Position numbers and translations under genes: made by a program. DNA of 64,000 bases. Source: Sulfitobacter sp. SK011. GTDB lineage: Bacteria; Pseudomonadota; Alphaproteobacteria; Rhodobacterales; Rhodobacteraceae. The stretch covers positions 2,645,574-2,709,573 of the forward strand of contig NZ_CP025803.1 in the NCBI RefSeq assembly GCF_003352065.1, written 5' to 3'. Below the pieces are notes generated by a model that was not told where the DNA came from, did no database searches, and was given only the letters and a program-made list of their open reading frames with translations. Below are positions 45,623-56,273 of the stretch, piece by piece. Each line of letters begins with the position of its first letter. Within the stretch, counting starts at the first letter, position 1.

Positions 45623-46701
45623 GTCACTGGAAATACAAAACAACGGTCCCGCCGGATCGTCAGCCACATCACAGCACCGGGTTGTGGCAAGAACACGTTC
45701 GGCACAGTGGCCTTTAACATGGAGCCATCGTAATCCATCTTGAACTCAACCAGGCTTTCGTTGCCCATAAACCGCGCCCGCGCCACCGAACCGCGTGCGG
45801 CTGTCCCGTCAGTGGGTGTGGGGGCTGGCCCCTTGCCAGCGCGGTCAAAGTCGATGCGCACGTGCTGGGGGCGAAACACGATATCGACCTGCGTCCCGTC
45901 CGGCACGCCCGGAGCAAGAAACCGACCAAATGGCGTATGCGCCAGCGCACCCGTGACCTCGGCCCGCAACACATTCGCATCACTGAAAAACGCCAATGCA
46001 GACCGATCAAGCGGGCGCGTATAGACATTATAGGGCGCGCCTTGCTGCACGATCTTGCCATCGCGCATCAGTGCGATTTCATCGGCCATCCGCATCGCTT
46101 CGTCCGGTTCGTGGGTGACCAGCAACACGGCGGTGTCTTCTTCTTTGAGGATGCTCAGCGTCTCGTCACGAATACCGTCGCGCAGCCGGTTATCAAGACC
46201 GGAAAACGGCTCGTCCATCAGCATGATGCGGGGCCGCGGGGCCAAGGCACGGGCCAATGCCACCCGTTGTTGTTCACCGCCCGACAGCTGGTGCGGATAT
46301 CCGTCAATGAAACGTTTCATATCGACACGGGCCAGCAATTCTTCAATGCGCGCGCGGCGTTCATCCTTGGTCCCGGACTTCAGCCCAAACCCCACATTGC
46401 CAGCGACGCTCAAATGCGGAAACAGCGCAAAGTCCTGAAACATCAGGCCGATCTCGCGGCGTTCGGGTGGGATGCGAAAGACCGTGTCGCAGATCAGCTT
46501 GCCATCAACGTGAATGGTGCCGCTGTCCTGCATCTCGACACCCGCGATCATCCGCAAGGTCGTGGACTTGCCACATCCCGATGGCCCCAACAGGCATGTC
46601 ACCTGCCCCGGCATGATCTGCAATGACACATCATCGACAACCGCGCGGCCCTGATAACTGCGGCGCAGGTTCTTGATTTCTAGGCGTGGAACTTGCGGCA
46701 A
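45619..46701 (-). CDS. ABC transporter ATP-binding protein with a TTG start
   Basis: A 360-residue ABC ATPase of the FbpC/PotA importer type: Walker A GPSGCGKST at residues 39-47, signature LSGGEQQRVALARAL at about 138-152, Walker B IMLMDEPFSGLD, and a C-terminal TOBE-like domain from about 245. The only usable start is TTG at 46701; a TAG lies directly before it in frame and there is no ATG or GTG until well inside the nucleotide-binding domain. No permease or binding-protein gene is nearby, so its membrane partner is elsewhere. Confidence 0.88.
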   Translation of the reverse strand: MPQVPRLEIKNLRRSYQGRAVVDDVSLQIMPGQVTCLLGPSGCGKSTTLRMIAGVEMQDSGTIHVDGKLICDTVFRIPPERREIGLMFQDFALFPHLSVAGNVGFGLKSGTKDERRARIEELLARVDMKRFIDGYPHQLSGGEQQRVALARALAPRPRIMLMDEPFSGLDNRLRDGIRDETLSILKEEDTAVLLVTHEPDEAMRMADEIALMRDGKIVQQGAPYNVYTRPLDRSALAFFSDANVLRAEVTGALAHTPFGRFLAPGVPDGTQVDIVFRPQHVRIDFDRAGKGPAPTPTDGTAARGSVARARFMGNESLVEFKMDYDGSMLKATVPNVFLPQPGAVMWLTIRRDRCFVFPVT

Positions 46702-46738
46702 ACTACGTATCCGATAAAATCACTCGGATACCCAGCTA

Positions 46739-48097
46739 TCAGCCACGGCGCGTCCCCACAAGCACTGCTGCAAAACCTGCGACCAAGACGACCACACAGA
46801 TCACCAGCAACTGCTCGTACTTATGTCCCTCAGGCAGGATCGCGGCAAACAAGGTCCAGCCCCGGCCAAAATAGGCCAACGCCCCGATAACCGCCGCGCC
46901 AAAGGCCGCAACATAGGCCCAAGGGGCAATGTCACGCCCCATCACCAGACCCACGATCAACACCGGGCTCAGGAACATCGATGCTGTCCCGGACACCGCA
47001 ACCGCGTCAAAAAGCGTGGCATTCCCCCAAAGCGTCAGCAGCGCGCCAACCCCCATAAAGAGCACCATGACCACCCGGCCACCGTTCAGGGTACGTGGAG
47101 CCAGCCGCAGTTCCTCAACCACCAGCCGCGCGGCAGAGGCGAGTGCGGAATCAAGGGTGCTGAGCGCGGAGACCAGCAACGAGATCATCAGGGCCGTGAA
47201 TATCCACCCCGGAAACATCACGCCCCACGTGCCGATCAACTCCCCCTCATACGCGGCCCCGGTCAGGCTGGCCTGAATGCCAAAGAACCCAAACCCGATG
47301 ATGCACAGCGTCGAAATCCAGAACGCGTGCAGGAACGAGGCGCGCGTTGTGGCCGCGTCTGCCAGAAAGCCACGGTCCATCATCACAGGATCATGGGCAG
47401 GATACGAGAACACCTGCAACAGCGCAACGACCAGAAGGACCCAGCCATTGTTAGGCCCCGATGCCCCCGGAGCGGTCAGCACTGCCCCGAAGTCAAAGCC
47501 GGGGCTGGCAATCAGCGCCACAAATGCCGCGCCAAAGACCACCAGAAACACCAGCATCTGAACCACATCCGTGCGCAATGCCGCCGACAATCCACCCCAT
47601 GCGGAATAGGCCAGCCCCAAGGCCGCGACGATCAGGATCGCAGAGGTGCCACTGCCCGCCAGCACGGCGTTGAAGATCAAGCCGACCACCAGCAAGTTTG
47701 CAAAAACCTCGGACAAGAGCCGCAAGGCAACAACCAGATTGTAGCATCCATGCCCCACATTTCCGAACTGCGCGCCCAGCCAATCCTGCATAGACCGCGC
47801 ACCCTTGGCACGCAGGCGTCCCACGATAAATCCGCCTGTCAGGAACGACCCGTAATAGGTGGCATAAGCAAGCGTGCCCGCGATCCCGTAGTAATAGCCC
47901 AAAATCGCCGCGTTCATCAGCGAGCGGGCAAAAATCCATGTGGTCACCTGGCTCAGAACCAGCACCCAAAGTCCGGGCGCGCGGCCCGTGGCTCCGGCCC
48001 CGCCAAAGAACCCTTCGATTGAGGCCCGACGTGGTGCCGCCAAAAGGCTGGCCAGAATGATGGCCCCAAAGACAACAATCAGAACAGTGGTTTGCAT
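46739..48097 (-). CDS. Sodium:solute symporter family protein
   Basis: A 452-residue protein with about 13 hydrophobic spans typical of the SSS (LeuT-fold) family: SQVTTWIFARSLMNAA in an early span and ALMISLLVSALSTLDSALAS near residue 300, where the sodium site usually lies. The solute cannot be named. I use the ATG at 48097; the longer frame starts at a TTG (48130). The ABC ATPase gene follows 37 bases downstream, an odd pairing of two transport types. Confidence 0.87.
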   Translation of the reverse strand: MQTTVLIVVFGAIILASLLAAPRRASIEGFFGGAGATGRAPGLWVLVLSQVTTWIFARSLMNAAILGYYYGIAGTLAYATYYGSFLTGGFIVGRLRAKGARSMQDWLGAQFGNVGHGCYNLVVALRLLSEVFANLLVVGLIFNAVLAGSGTSAILIVAALGLAYSAWGGLSAALRTDVVQMLVFLVVFGAAFVALIASPGFDFGAVLTAPGASGPNNGWVLLVVALLQVFSYPAHDPVMMDRGFLADAATTRASFLHAFWISTLCIIGFGFFGIQASLTGAAYEGELIGTWGVMFPGWIFTALMISLLVSALSTLDSALASAARLVVEELRLAPRTLNGGRVVMVLFMGVGALLTLWGNATLFDAVAVSGTASMFLSPVLIVGLVMGRDIAPWAYVAAFGAAVIGALAYFGRGWTLFAAILPEGHKYEQLLVICVVVLVAGFAAVLVGTRRG

Positions 48098-48200
48098 GAA
48101 GAACGGGCCTATGACGTGAATTTCGTCCAAGCCTTAGATCAGCGCCCCGCCCGCTGCCAGACGTGACATCGCCGCTGTCTGAAATGTGAACGTGCGTGTA

Positions 48201-49319
48201 TCAGGTCAGCTCAAACGCTGCTTGCGCCACATCGACACCATTAACCTGCAAGATGATCTGATGCGCACCGGGATAAAGCTTGAATGTGGTCGCATCCCCT
48301 TTGAGGCGGTGCTTTTTACTCAGCGTCAGTGCCTTGCCCTTGGCGATCTGACCAACCTTCAGCTTAAACACCTTTTCCGCTGTTTTGCCGCCCGGGCGGG
48401 CAAAGATGATGCGGTAGTCGACAATCACTGGCAAGGCAGTGGCAGCTTTCAGGGTAGAGGTAAACTCCAGCACATCACCAATCGCATAAGCCTCTTGTGA
48501 GAGCGTCATCCTGGCCGACACATCCACATCACCCCGATATCCCAGGTGGGCCAACGCAGGCCCATGGCCCTGCTTGATCAGGGTGCGCAGCCCGTGCCGT
48601 GTCATCCATGCCAGTTCATTGTCGTCCTGCTGCGCGGCCCTTGCCCAGTTCTGCAGCGTTTTCACCACCAGATCGGGTTTGGTTTTTGTGATATCATTCA
48701 GGTGGTTGGCCACCGACCTTGTCACATAACGGGTTTGATCCGCGTGCAGAATATCAAGCAACGGCAGGGTATGAGATGTATCCAGCGTGACCGCCTTTGC
48801 CCAAGGCAATTTGGGCCGGGTGCCTTCGCTGACCAACCGCCGGACGTGGTAATTTTCATCCTCTGCCCAAGCGGCCATGCGCGCCAACGTCTGATTTTGC
48901 CAGCGGTTTAGGAAGGGGCGGATATAGAATTCCATCGAGAAACGCTTTGTCGCCTCATAAAGCAGATCAAGCGCCCGGTCGCGGTGATCCTCAAGCCCGT
49001 GTCGAACCGCCAGTATGCCGGGCAGCGCGTGAATGAACTGGCCGAAATCATCGTCCTGAAGATTGGGGTCCAGCGGCGGTTGCATGGCTGCGGTAAGCTG
49101 ATCGGCCATGGTCGGGAAGTCTGTGGCCAATTGCGCCTCCAGACAATCAGCCATCCAATCGAGCCGCGCCAGTAATTCACGGGAACCAAAGCCTGACAAT
49201 GCCTCGGCCTGAAACCTGTCTGCATGAAAGAACGGCAGCGCAGCGGCATATTCACCAGCCAGCTGCGCCACGGTTCTTTCGTTAAACAAATGGTCTTTGA
49301 GCGAAAATTTTTCAGCCAT
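48201..49319 (-). CDS. AlkC-type DNA alkylation repair glycosylase with an Ig-like tail
   Basis: A 372-residue protein. The start MAEKFSLKDHLFNERTVAQL and the helical repeats to about residue 265 match the HEAT-like AlkC/AlkD fold that removes alkylated purines without base flipping. Residues about 270-372 are beta-rich (LEFTSTLKAATALPVIVDYR and onward) and look like the Ig-like domain found on some AlkC proteins. The ATG shares one base with the SDR stop (TAATG), which rejects the longer open frame to 49811. Confidence 0.83.
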   Translation of the reverse strand: MAEKFSLKDHLFNERTVAQLAGEYAAALPFFHADRFQAEALSGFGSRELLARLDWMADCLEAQLATDFPTMADQLTAAMQPPLDPNLQDDDFGQFIHALPGILAVRHGLEDHRDRALDLLYEATKRFSMEFYIRPFLNRWQNQTLARMAAWAEDENYHVRRLVSEGTRPKLPWAKAVTLDTSHTLPLLDILHADQTRYVTRSVANHLNDITKTKPDLVVKTLQNWARAAQQDDNELAWMTRHGLRTLIKQGHGPALAHLGYRGDVDVSARMTLSQEAYAIGDVLEFTSTLKAATALPVIVDYRIIFARPGGKTAEKVFKLKVGQIAKGKALTLSKKHRLKGDATTFKLYPGAHQIILQVNGVDVAQAAFELT

Positions 49320-50098
49320 TACATTGTGAGATTGGTGGCACCGCCATCCAGCAAGATGTTCTGACCGACAATGAACCCTGCATGCTGTGAGCACAAAAAC
49401 GCACAGGCCGCACCAAATTCGGACCGCGTGCCATAGCGGCCCGCCGGAATGGTCGCGGCGCGTTCTGCACGGGCTTGTTCCAGTGTAATGCCCTTTGCCT
49501 TTACCACGCCGCCGTCCAGTCCATCGGCGCGGTCGGTCGCGTGGATACCGGGAAGCAGATTGTTGATGGTGACACCTTTGCCCGCGACCTGACGCGATGT
49601 GCCCGCAACATAGCCGGTTAATCCGGTGCGCGCTGAATTTGACAGACCCAGCACCCCGATAGGCGCGCGCACGGATTGTGAGGTGATGTTGACCACCCGC
49701 CCCCATCCGCGGTCCATCATGCCCGGCACCAACGCTTTGATCAGCGCGATCGGGGCCAGCATATTGGCGTCGAGTGCTTTGATAAAATCTTCGCGGTCCC
49801 ATTCGTGCCACATGCCGGGGGGCGGCCCGCCAGCGTTGTTGACCAGAATATCCACGTCTTTTGCTGCCGCGATCACCGCCGCCTGCCCTTGCTCGGTCGC
49901 AACATCCGCCGCGACGGTTGTGACGGTCACACCATATTCGTCGCGCACACGCTGTGCTGCAGCTTCAAGCGCGTCAGACCCACGCGCGTTCATGATCAAA
50001 TTCACACCAGCCGCTGCCAGATTTTCAGCGCAGCCAAGGCCCAGCCCTTTGGATGACGCGCACACCAGCGCTGATTTTCCTTTGATCCCCAGATCCAT
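49319..50098 (-). CDS. SDR-family oxidoreductase lacking the YxxxK pair
   Basis: A 259-residue short-chain dehydrogenase-like protein similar in layout to 3-oxoacyl-ACP reductases. The cofactor loop reads CASSKGLGLG (residues 13-22), NNAGG is present at about 88-92, and the catalytic Ser is in NITSQS. The active-site Tyr and Lys are replaced: the YxxxK position reads SNSAR. Several SDRs of this subtype exist and may use another chemistry. AGGA lies before the ATG. It is coupled to the AlkC gene. Confidence 0.85.
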   Translation of the reverse strand: MDLGIKGKSALVCASSKGLGLGCAENLAAAGVNLIMNARGSDALEAAAQRVRDEYGVTVTTVAADVATEQGQAAVIAAAKDVDILVNNAGGPPPGMWHEWDREDFIKALDANMLAPIALIKALVPGMMDRGWGRVVNITSQSVRAPIGVLGLSNSARTGLTGYVAGTSRQVAGKGVTINNLLPGIHATDRADGLDGGVVKAKGITLEQARAERAATIPAGRYGTRSEFGAACAFLCSQHAGFIVGQNILLDGGATNLTM

Positions 50099-50256
50099 CT
50101 CATTGATTCCTTTTGTGTTGGTTAATCAATTCCTAACACGACTGTCCGATCTTGCCAGCAAAACACCCTGCAGTGGACCGGGGCGGGCCAGTATCCTATG
50201 CTGACCCCGTCCAGCTAACTCTGCAGCACTCTTTGGTACCGCAATGAAAGTTCGCC

Positions 50257-51270
50257 ATGACCCGTTCTCGCCTGCCCACAGCCCAAAACGTCCCTGTCTA
50301 CCGGGCCGACGATGTCATCTCGACCGATGGGGCGAACAGCGGCGACTGCTTGTCGTTTGCGGCTGAACTGCATCTGGACGATGTGTACAAGATCCGGTCC
50401 GGCATAACCCCAGACCTGCTGTCACTGCAGCCGCTGCAAGACGGAAGTTTCCAGCTGGCCGATGAAACGCTCGTCGGCACGGCTGGCGCGCGCCTGCATT
50501 TGGATTGCACGTTGACCTTCATGTCGCCTGACGGACAGATCAGCGAGGGTCTGTTGCTGGTTGACGTGAGCGATGACGGCAATGCAGGCGATATGTTTCT
50601 GCTGCCCCTGTCGGCATTTTCGACAAAAACGGAATACCGTCTTGTTGGCATCGACACCCTGAACCCCACGCAGAAATATGCGCAAGTTGCCTGTGTTTCA
50701 TTCACACGTGGCACCCATATAACACTTGCCACCGGCGCGCAGTGCCTGATTGAAAATCTGAGCATCGGTGACAAGGTCCTGACCCGCGATGATGGCGCAC
50801 AGGCGATCCGGTGGATCGGGCAAAGCACCGTGCGCGCCGTGGGTGAATTTGCCCCGATCTGTGTCCGTGCGGGGACCCTCAACAACATAAACGATCTGAT
50901 CATCAGCCCCGATCACCGCCTGTTCATCTATCAGCGCACCGATGAGGTGGGGGCCGGACGGTCCGAGTTGCTGGTCAAGGCCCGGCATCTGATCAATGGC
51001 GATACGGTCGTGGTCAGGGACGGCGGTTATGTTGATTATTTCCAGCTGCTCTTTGACAGTCACCAGATCATCTATGCCGAAGGGATTGCCGCTGAAAGCA
51101 TGCTGATCGACCCGCGTACCAAACCAGTCTTGCCCGCTGATCTGGCAAGCGCATTGGGCGATGTGATCCCCGGGCATTCCGACCTGCCCCACGCGGGTCT
51201 GGACGTGAATGAACGACTGCTCAACCGGCCCGATGCCGCGGAGCTTCTGCGCAAATCCAGCGCGCGGTAA
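50257..51270 (+). CDS. Hint-domain protein
   Basis: A 337-residue protein. Residues 1-140 form a beta-rich domain with no recognised family. A Hint (hedgehog/intein) domain starts at the Cys of VACVSFTRGTHI (about residue 147) and includes IENLSIGDKVLTRDDGAQAI and SPDHRLFI. Roseobacters often carry such proteins, sometimes with calcium-binding repeats, but here the Hint domain ends the protein apart from a short tail, so the usual C-terminal cargo is absent. No signal peptide is visible. Confidence 0.87.
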   Translation: MTRSRLPTAQNVPVYRADDVISTDGANSGDCLSFAAELHLDDVYKIRSGITPDLLSLQPLQDGSFQLADETLVGTAGARLHLDCTLTFMSPDGQISEGLLLVDVSDDGNAGDMFLLPLSAFSTKTEYRLVGIDTLNPTQKYAQVACVSFTRGTHITLATGAQCLIENLSIGDKVLTRDDGAQAIRWIGQSTVRAVGEFAPICVRAGTLNNINDLIISPDHRLFIYQRTDEVGAGRSELLVKARHLINGDTVVVRDGGYVDYFQLLFDSHQIIYAEGIAAESMLIDPRTKPVLPADLASALGDVIPGHSDLPHAGLDVNERLLNRPDAAELLRKSSAR

Positions 51271-51333
51271 GGGCAGCACGCAAATGCACGACCATCGCTT
51301 GCCGTGCCTGTCCGGCATGGATATATGCGTCCC

Positions 51334-52952
<1,619 letters not shown>

Positions 52953-52953
<1 letters not shown>

Positions 52954-53888
52954 TGACGACCTGGGGCATTTCGGCGACGATCAAGGCCCCGGCGGACGAC
53001 ATACTGCAGTTTGCCGCCTATCATCTGGAAAAAGGCGCGCATCGGCTTTTTATCTATCTCGATGAGGAAAACCCGTCGGCATTTGAGGCATTGAGCGCGC
53101 ATCCCAAGGTCCGGGTGACCAAGTGTGATGACGCATGGTGGCAAAAACGCCGCAAGCAACGGCCCGAGATGCATCAGGCGCGCCAGACCGCCAATGCAAC
53201 GCACGCCTACCGCCGCCGCGCCGAGGTGGATTGGCTGATTCACATGGATGTGGACGAGTTTCTGATTTGCGATCAGCACATCGGCAGCATTCTGGCCACC
53301 CTGCCCGGCGACACACCCCTGACCCGCATCCGCCCGATGGAATCGCTGTCAGGTGGCACAACTGCCTTCAAACGGTTCATCCCCGGTGGCCCGAACCGCG
53401 ACCGCATCGTGACATCGCTTTATCCGACCTACGGCCTTTACACCAAGGGTGGGTTTCTCAGCCATCTGGCGGGCAAAGTCTTTGTGCGCACCGGACTGCC
53501 CGACGTGACTGTGAAAATCCACAATGCATTTCAGAATGGCGAACAGATCACAGGCATCGACGATCAACCCGGCATCGACCTCGCCCATGTGCACGCCAAA
53601 ACGTGGGACGAGTGGCGATCAAGCTATCCCTACCGGCTGACCAAAGGGTCCTACCGCGCGGAACTTGGCCCCAACAAGCCCCATGAAAAAGGCGGGCTGT
53701 CCATGCACGAGCTTTTCACCATGATCGAAAAGGAAGATGGCGAAGCGGGTCTGCGCGCGTTTTTCGAAGAAGTTTCCGCCGACACGCCCGGATTGCGTGC
53801 CAGGTTGGACGCCCATGGATTGCTTGCTTTGGTCAATCTTGACCTCGATGGCCCGATGCGGGCCCATTTCCCCAACGTAAACCCCTGA
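52953..53888 (+). CDS. DVDEF-type glycosyltransferase, fourth copy, coupled to prfC
   Basis: A 311-residue glycosyltransferase. It starts MTTWGISATIKAPADDILQF and carries HMDVDEFLI at about residues 91-99, the same metal site as the cluster at 19-25 kb, but is more distant from those copies: the SNDCxDGTD block is replaced by YLDEENPSAF. The start is overlapped by the prfC stop (TGATG). No other glycan gene is here, so its acceptor is unknown. Confidence 0.8.
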
Positions 53889-54029
53889 TCGCACAATCAT
53901 TTGACGCCATTCCCGCAACTTGGTATGCGCTTCCAACGATGCAGCGATCACAGGATCGCCACTTGGGCCATTCGGGCCGGCATTGAATGCGCCGCGGGCC
54001 AAACAAGTGTCCGCTCATACCGGATACAT

Positions 54030-55523
54030 ATGACAAAATTCTCTGATCTCAGTCTCAATCCCAAGGTCCTCAAAGCTGTTGAAGAGGCCGGGTACGAAAC
54101 CCCCACCCCCATTCAAGCAGGTGCTATCCCGCCAGCCTTGGCTGGCCGCGACGTTTTGGGCATCGCCCAGACAGGTACAGGCAAGACCGCCGCATTCGTG
54201 ATGCCGATGATCACGCTTTTGGCACGGGGCCGCGCACGCGCGCGCATGCCGCGCTCTTTGGTGCTCTGCCCCACACGCGAGCTTGCCGCGCAGGTGGCCG
54301 AAAACTTCGACACCTATTCCAAATATGTGAAACTGACCAAGGCATTGCTGATCGGTGGCGTGTCGTTCAAGGAACAAGACACCCTGATCGACAAGGGTGT
54401 GGACGTGCTGATCGCCACACCGGGCCGTTTGCTTGACCATTTTGAACGCGGCAAATTGATCCTGAATGACGTCAAGGTCATGGTGGTGGACGAAGCTGAC
54501 CGCATGCTTGATATGGGGTTCATCCCTGACATCGAACGCATCTTCGGCCTGACGCCCTTTACCCGTCAGACACTGTTCTTCTCGGCCACAATGGCCCCCG
54601 AGATTGAGCGGATCACCAACACCTTCCTCAGCAATCCTGAGCGTATCGAAATTGAACGTAAGCAGACGACCAACGAGAACATCGAGCAAGGCGTGCTGAT
54701 GTTCAAAGCGTCTAAGAAAGACCGCGAAGCGACCGAGAAACGCAAAGTACTTCGCGCGCTGATTGATGCTGAGGGTGATAAGTGTACCAACGCGATCATC
54801 TTCTGCAACCGCAAGATGGATGTGGATACACTGTCTAAGTCATTGAAAAAGTATGGCTATGACGCGGCACCCATCCACGGCGATCTGGACCAAAGCCAAC
54901 GTACCAAGACACTTGATGGGTTCCGTGCCGGTGATCTGCGGTTCCTTGTGGCCTCTGATGTGGCCGCACGCGGCCTTGATGTGCCTGCGGTGAGCCACGT
55001 GTTCAACTTTGATGTGCCAAGCCACGCCGAAGACTATGTGCACCGGATTGGCCGCACAGGTCGTGCGGGCCGCGACGGCAAGGCGATCATGATCTGTGCA
55101 CCGCGCGACGAGAAAAATCTCGAGGATGTGGAACGTCTGGTACAACGCGAAATCCCGCGCCTTGAAAACCCACTGGGCGGCGGTGCTGCCCCCACGTCAG
55201 AATCAGCGGCGAAACCAGCCGATGACAGCGAAAAGCCCAAGCGTAGCCGCTCACGCAGCCGCAAGTCCGACGAAAAACCGAAAGATCAAAAGCCGGCTAC
55301 CGAAGCGCCCGCCACGACAGAGGCCGCGAAACCTGCGCCCGAGGCAAAGCCAGCAACGCAAGAGAAACCTCGTCAAAAGCAGGACACGCCGCGAAAAGAA
55401 AATCCGCGAAGCAACAACAACCGCAGCCGCAACAATGACAATCGTGACGGCAACAAGGTTGTGGGTCTGGGCGATCACCTGCCCGATTTCATCGGTCTAA
55501 GCTTTGAGGAACGCGAAAACTAG
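54030..55523 (+). CDS. DEAD-box RNA helicase (RhlE-like)
   Basis: A 497-residue ATP-dependent RNA helicase. The Q motif region (ETPTPIQAGAIPPALAGRD), Walker A AQTGTGKT (about residues 46-53), VVDEADRML, SATMAP and HRIGRTGRAGR are all present in a core of about 375 residues. The last 120 residues are a Lys/Glu/Pro/Asn-rich low-complexity tail (RSRSRKSDEKPK, NNNRSRNNDNRDGN) that likely binds RNA or degradosome partners. The ATG at 54030 gives MTKFSDLSLNPKVLK; the longer frame to 53901 is not conserved in character. Confidence 0.93.
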   Translation: MTKFSDLSLNPKVLKAVEEAGYETPTPIQAGAIPPALAGRDVLGIAQTGTGKTAAFVMPMITLLARGRARARMPRSLVLCPTRELAAQVAENFDTYSKYVKLTKALLIGGVSFKEQDTLIDKGVDVLIATPGRLLDHFERGKLILNDVKVMVVDEADRMLDMGFIPDIERIFGLTPFTRQTLFFSATMAPEIERITNTFLSNPERIEIERKQTTNENIEQGVLMFKASKKDREATEKRKVLRALIDAEGDKCTNAIIFCNRKMDVDTLSKSLKKYGYDAAPIHGDLDQSQRTKTLDGFRAGDLRFLVASDVAARGLDVPAVSHVFNFDVPSHAEDYVHRIGRTGRAGRDGKAIMICAPRDEKNLEDVERLVQREIPRLENPLGGGAAPTSESAAKPADDSEKPKRSRSRSRKSDEKPKDQKPATEAPATTEAAKPAPEAKPATQEKPRQKQDTPRKENPRSNNNRSRNNDNRDGNKVVGLGDHLPDFIGLSFEEREN

Positions 55524-55540
55524 CCGATCAGGTGACAAGC

Positions 55541-55568
55541 GGATCGGCGACAAGCAGCGCGCCGATCC
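55541..55568 (+). terminator. Inverted repeat after the DEAD-box gene
   Basis: GGATCGGCG (55541-55549) and CGCCGATCC (55560-55568), a perfect 9-bp stem with a 10-base loop, 17 bases after the helicase stop. No T run follows, so factor-dependent termination or 3'-end protection is more likely than a simple intrinsic terminator. Confidence 0.45.
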
Positions 55569-55646
55569 TAGCTGTGCCATTTGACCTTGGTGCGGCGCTG
55601 GCAGCACCCTAGGTAAGGGAATACTTCCCTAACGGATCAACGCCTC

Positions 55647-56273
55647 ATGCCGCGTCTTTTGCTTGCCTTCTTTTTTGTCGTTGCCGCCAGCCAGGCCAGT
55701 GCCGAACGCTGTAGCGCTGTTGTAAACGGCAGCGAAATCGTTGTGGACAGCGAGAATTTCACCACTTTTGCCAATGACGTAAAGCGACGGGAAAAACTGC
55801 TAAGCTGGCCCTCACGCAAGTGGAACAAGGCCTGGGGCAGCCCACCAGCGTGCAACAGTGGCGTTTTATACGATTATCTGGCCACAACCGTCCCAACCGA
55901 AGAGATCGCCACCTATTGCCTGACATCCACCGAAGATGACGGATATTTCCTGATCCCCGGGCCTCGGAATTTTCGCGGGCTATGTCGAAAGACAGTCTGT
56001 GAACGGGTCAATACAACCGTTGATGAAACCACCGAAATCAGCAAATCAATTGCCCAAGGCGCGACAAAGGCCCTCACAGAACCCGGTGGCGCACGCGCGA
56101 TCGCCCATCAATCCGGCGCATTGATCCTGTCGGGCAGCGCCGGGACGATTACCGCAAATCTGGCAAGCACAGGCTCAACCATGATGACCGCGCTGTCTGC
56201 CCCGGCAGTTTTGGCCGCCGCCGGGGTGTCAGTGCTCGCGGTTGGTGGCACGGTCTATATGTGCCGCCGTTAA
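55647..56273 (+). CDS. Exported or membrane protein of unknown function
   Basis: A 208-residue protein with a clear signal peptide (MPRLLLAFFFVVAASQASA, cleavage after about residue 19), six cysteines spread over residues 22-118, and a hydrophobic C-terminal segment from about 165 (LIL...ALSAPAVLAAAGVSVLAV) that ends in YMCRR. The layout suggests a periplasmic domain held by a C-terminal anchor. I recognise no family. Its stop overlaps the rnj stop on the other strand by four bases. Confidence 0.65.
   Translation: MPRLLLAFFFVVAASQASAERCSAVVNGSEIVVDSENFTTFANDVKRREKLLSWPSRKWNKAWGSPPACNSGVLYDYLATTVPTEEIATYCLTSTEDDGYFLIPGPRNFRGLCRKTVCERVNTTVDETTEISKSIAQGATKALTEPGGARAIAHQSGALILSGSAGTITANLASTGSTMMTALSAPAVLAAAGVSVLAVGGTVYMCRR

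Noticed and set aside
46823-48022. 399-codon open frame on the plus strand
   Set aside because: Antisense to the sodium symporter; composition is His, Arg and Gln rich as in other shadows.
49320-49811. N-terminal extension of the AlkC gene
   Set aside because: It overlaps the SDR gene on the same strand in another frame, and the TAATG junction gives a better start at 49319.
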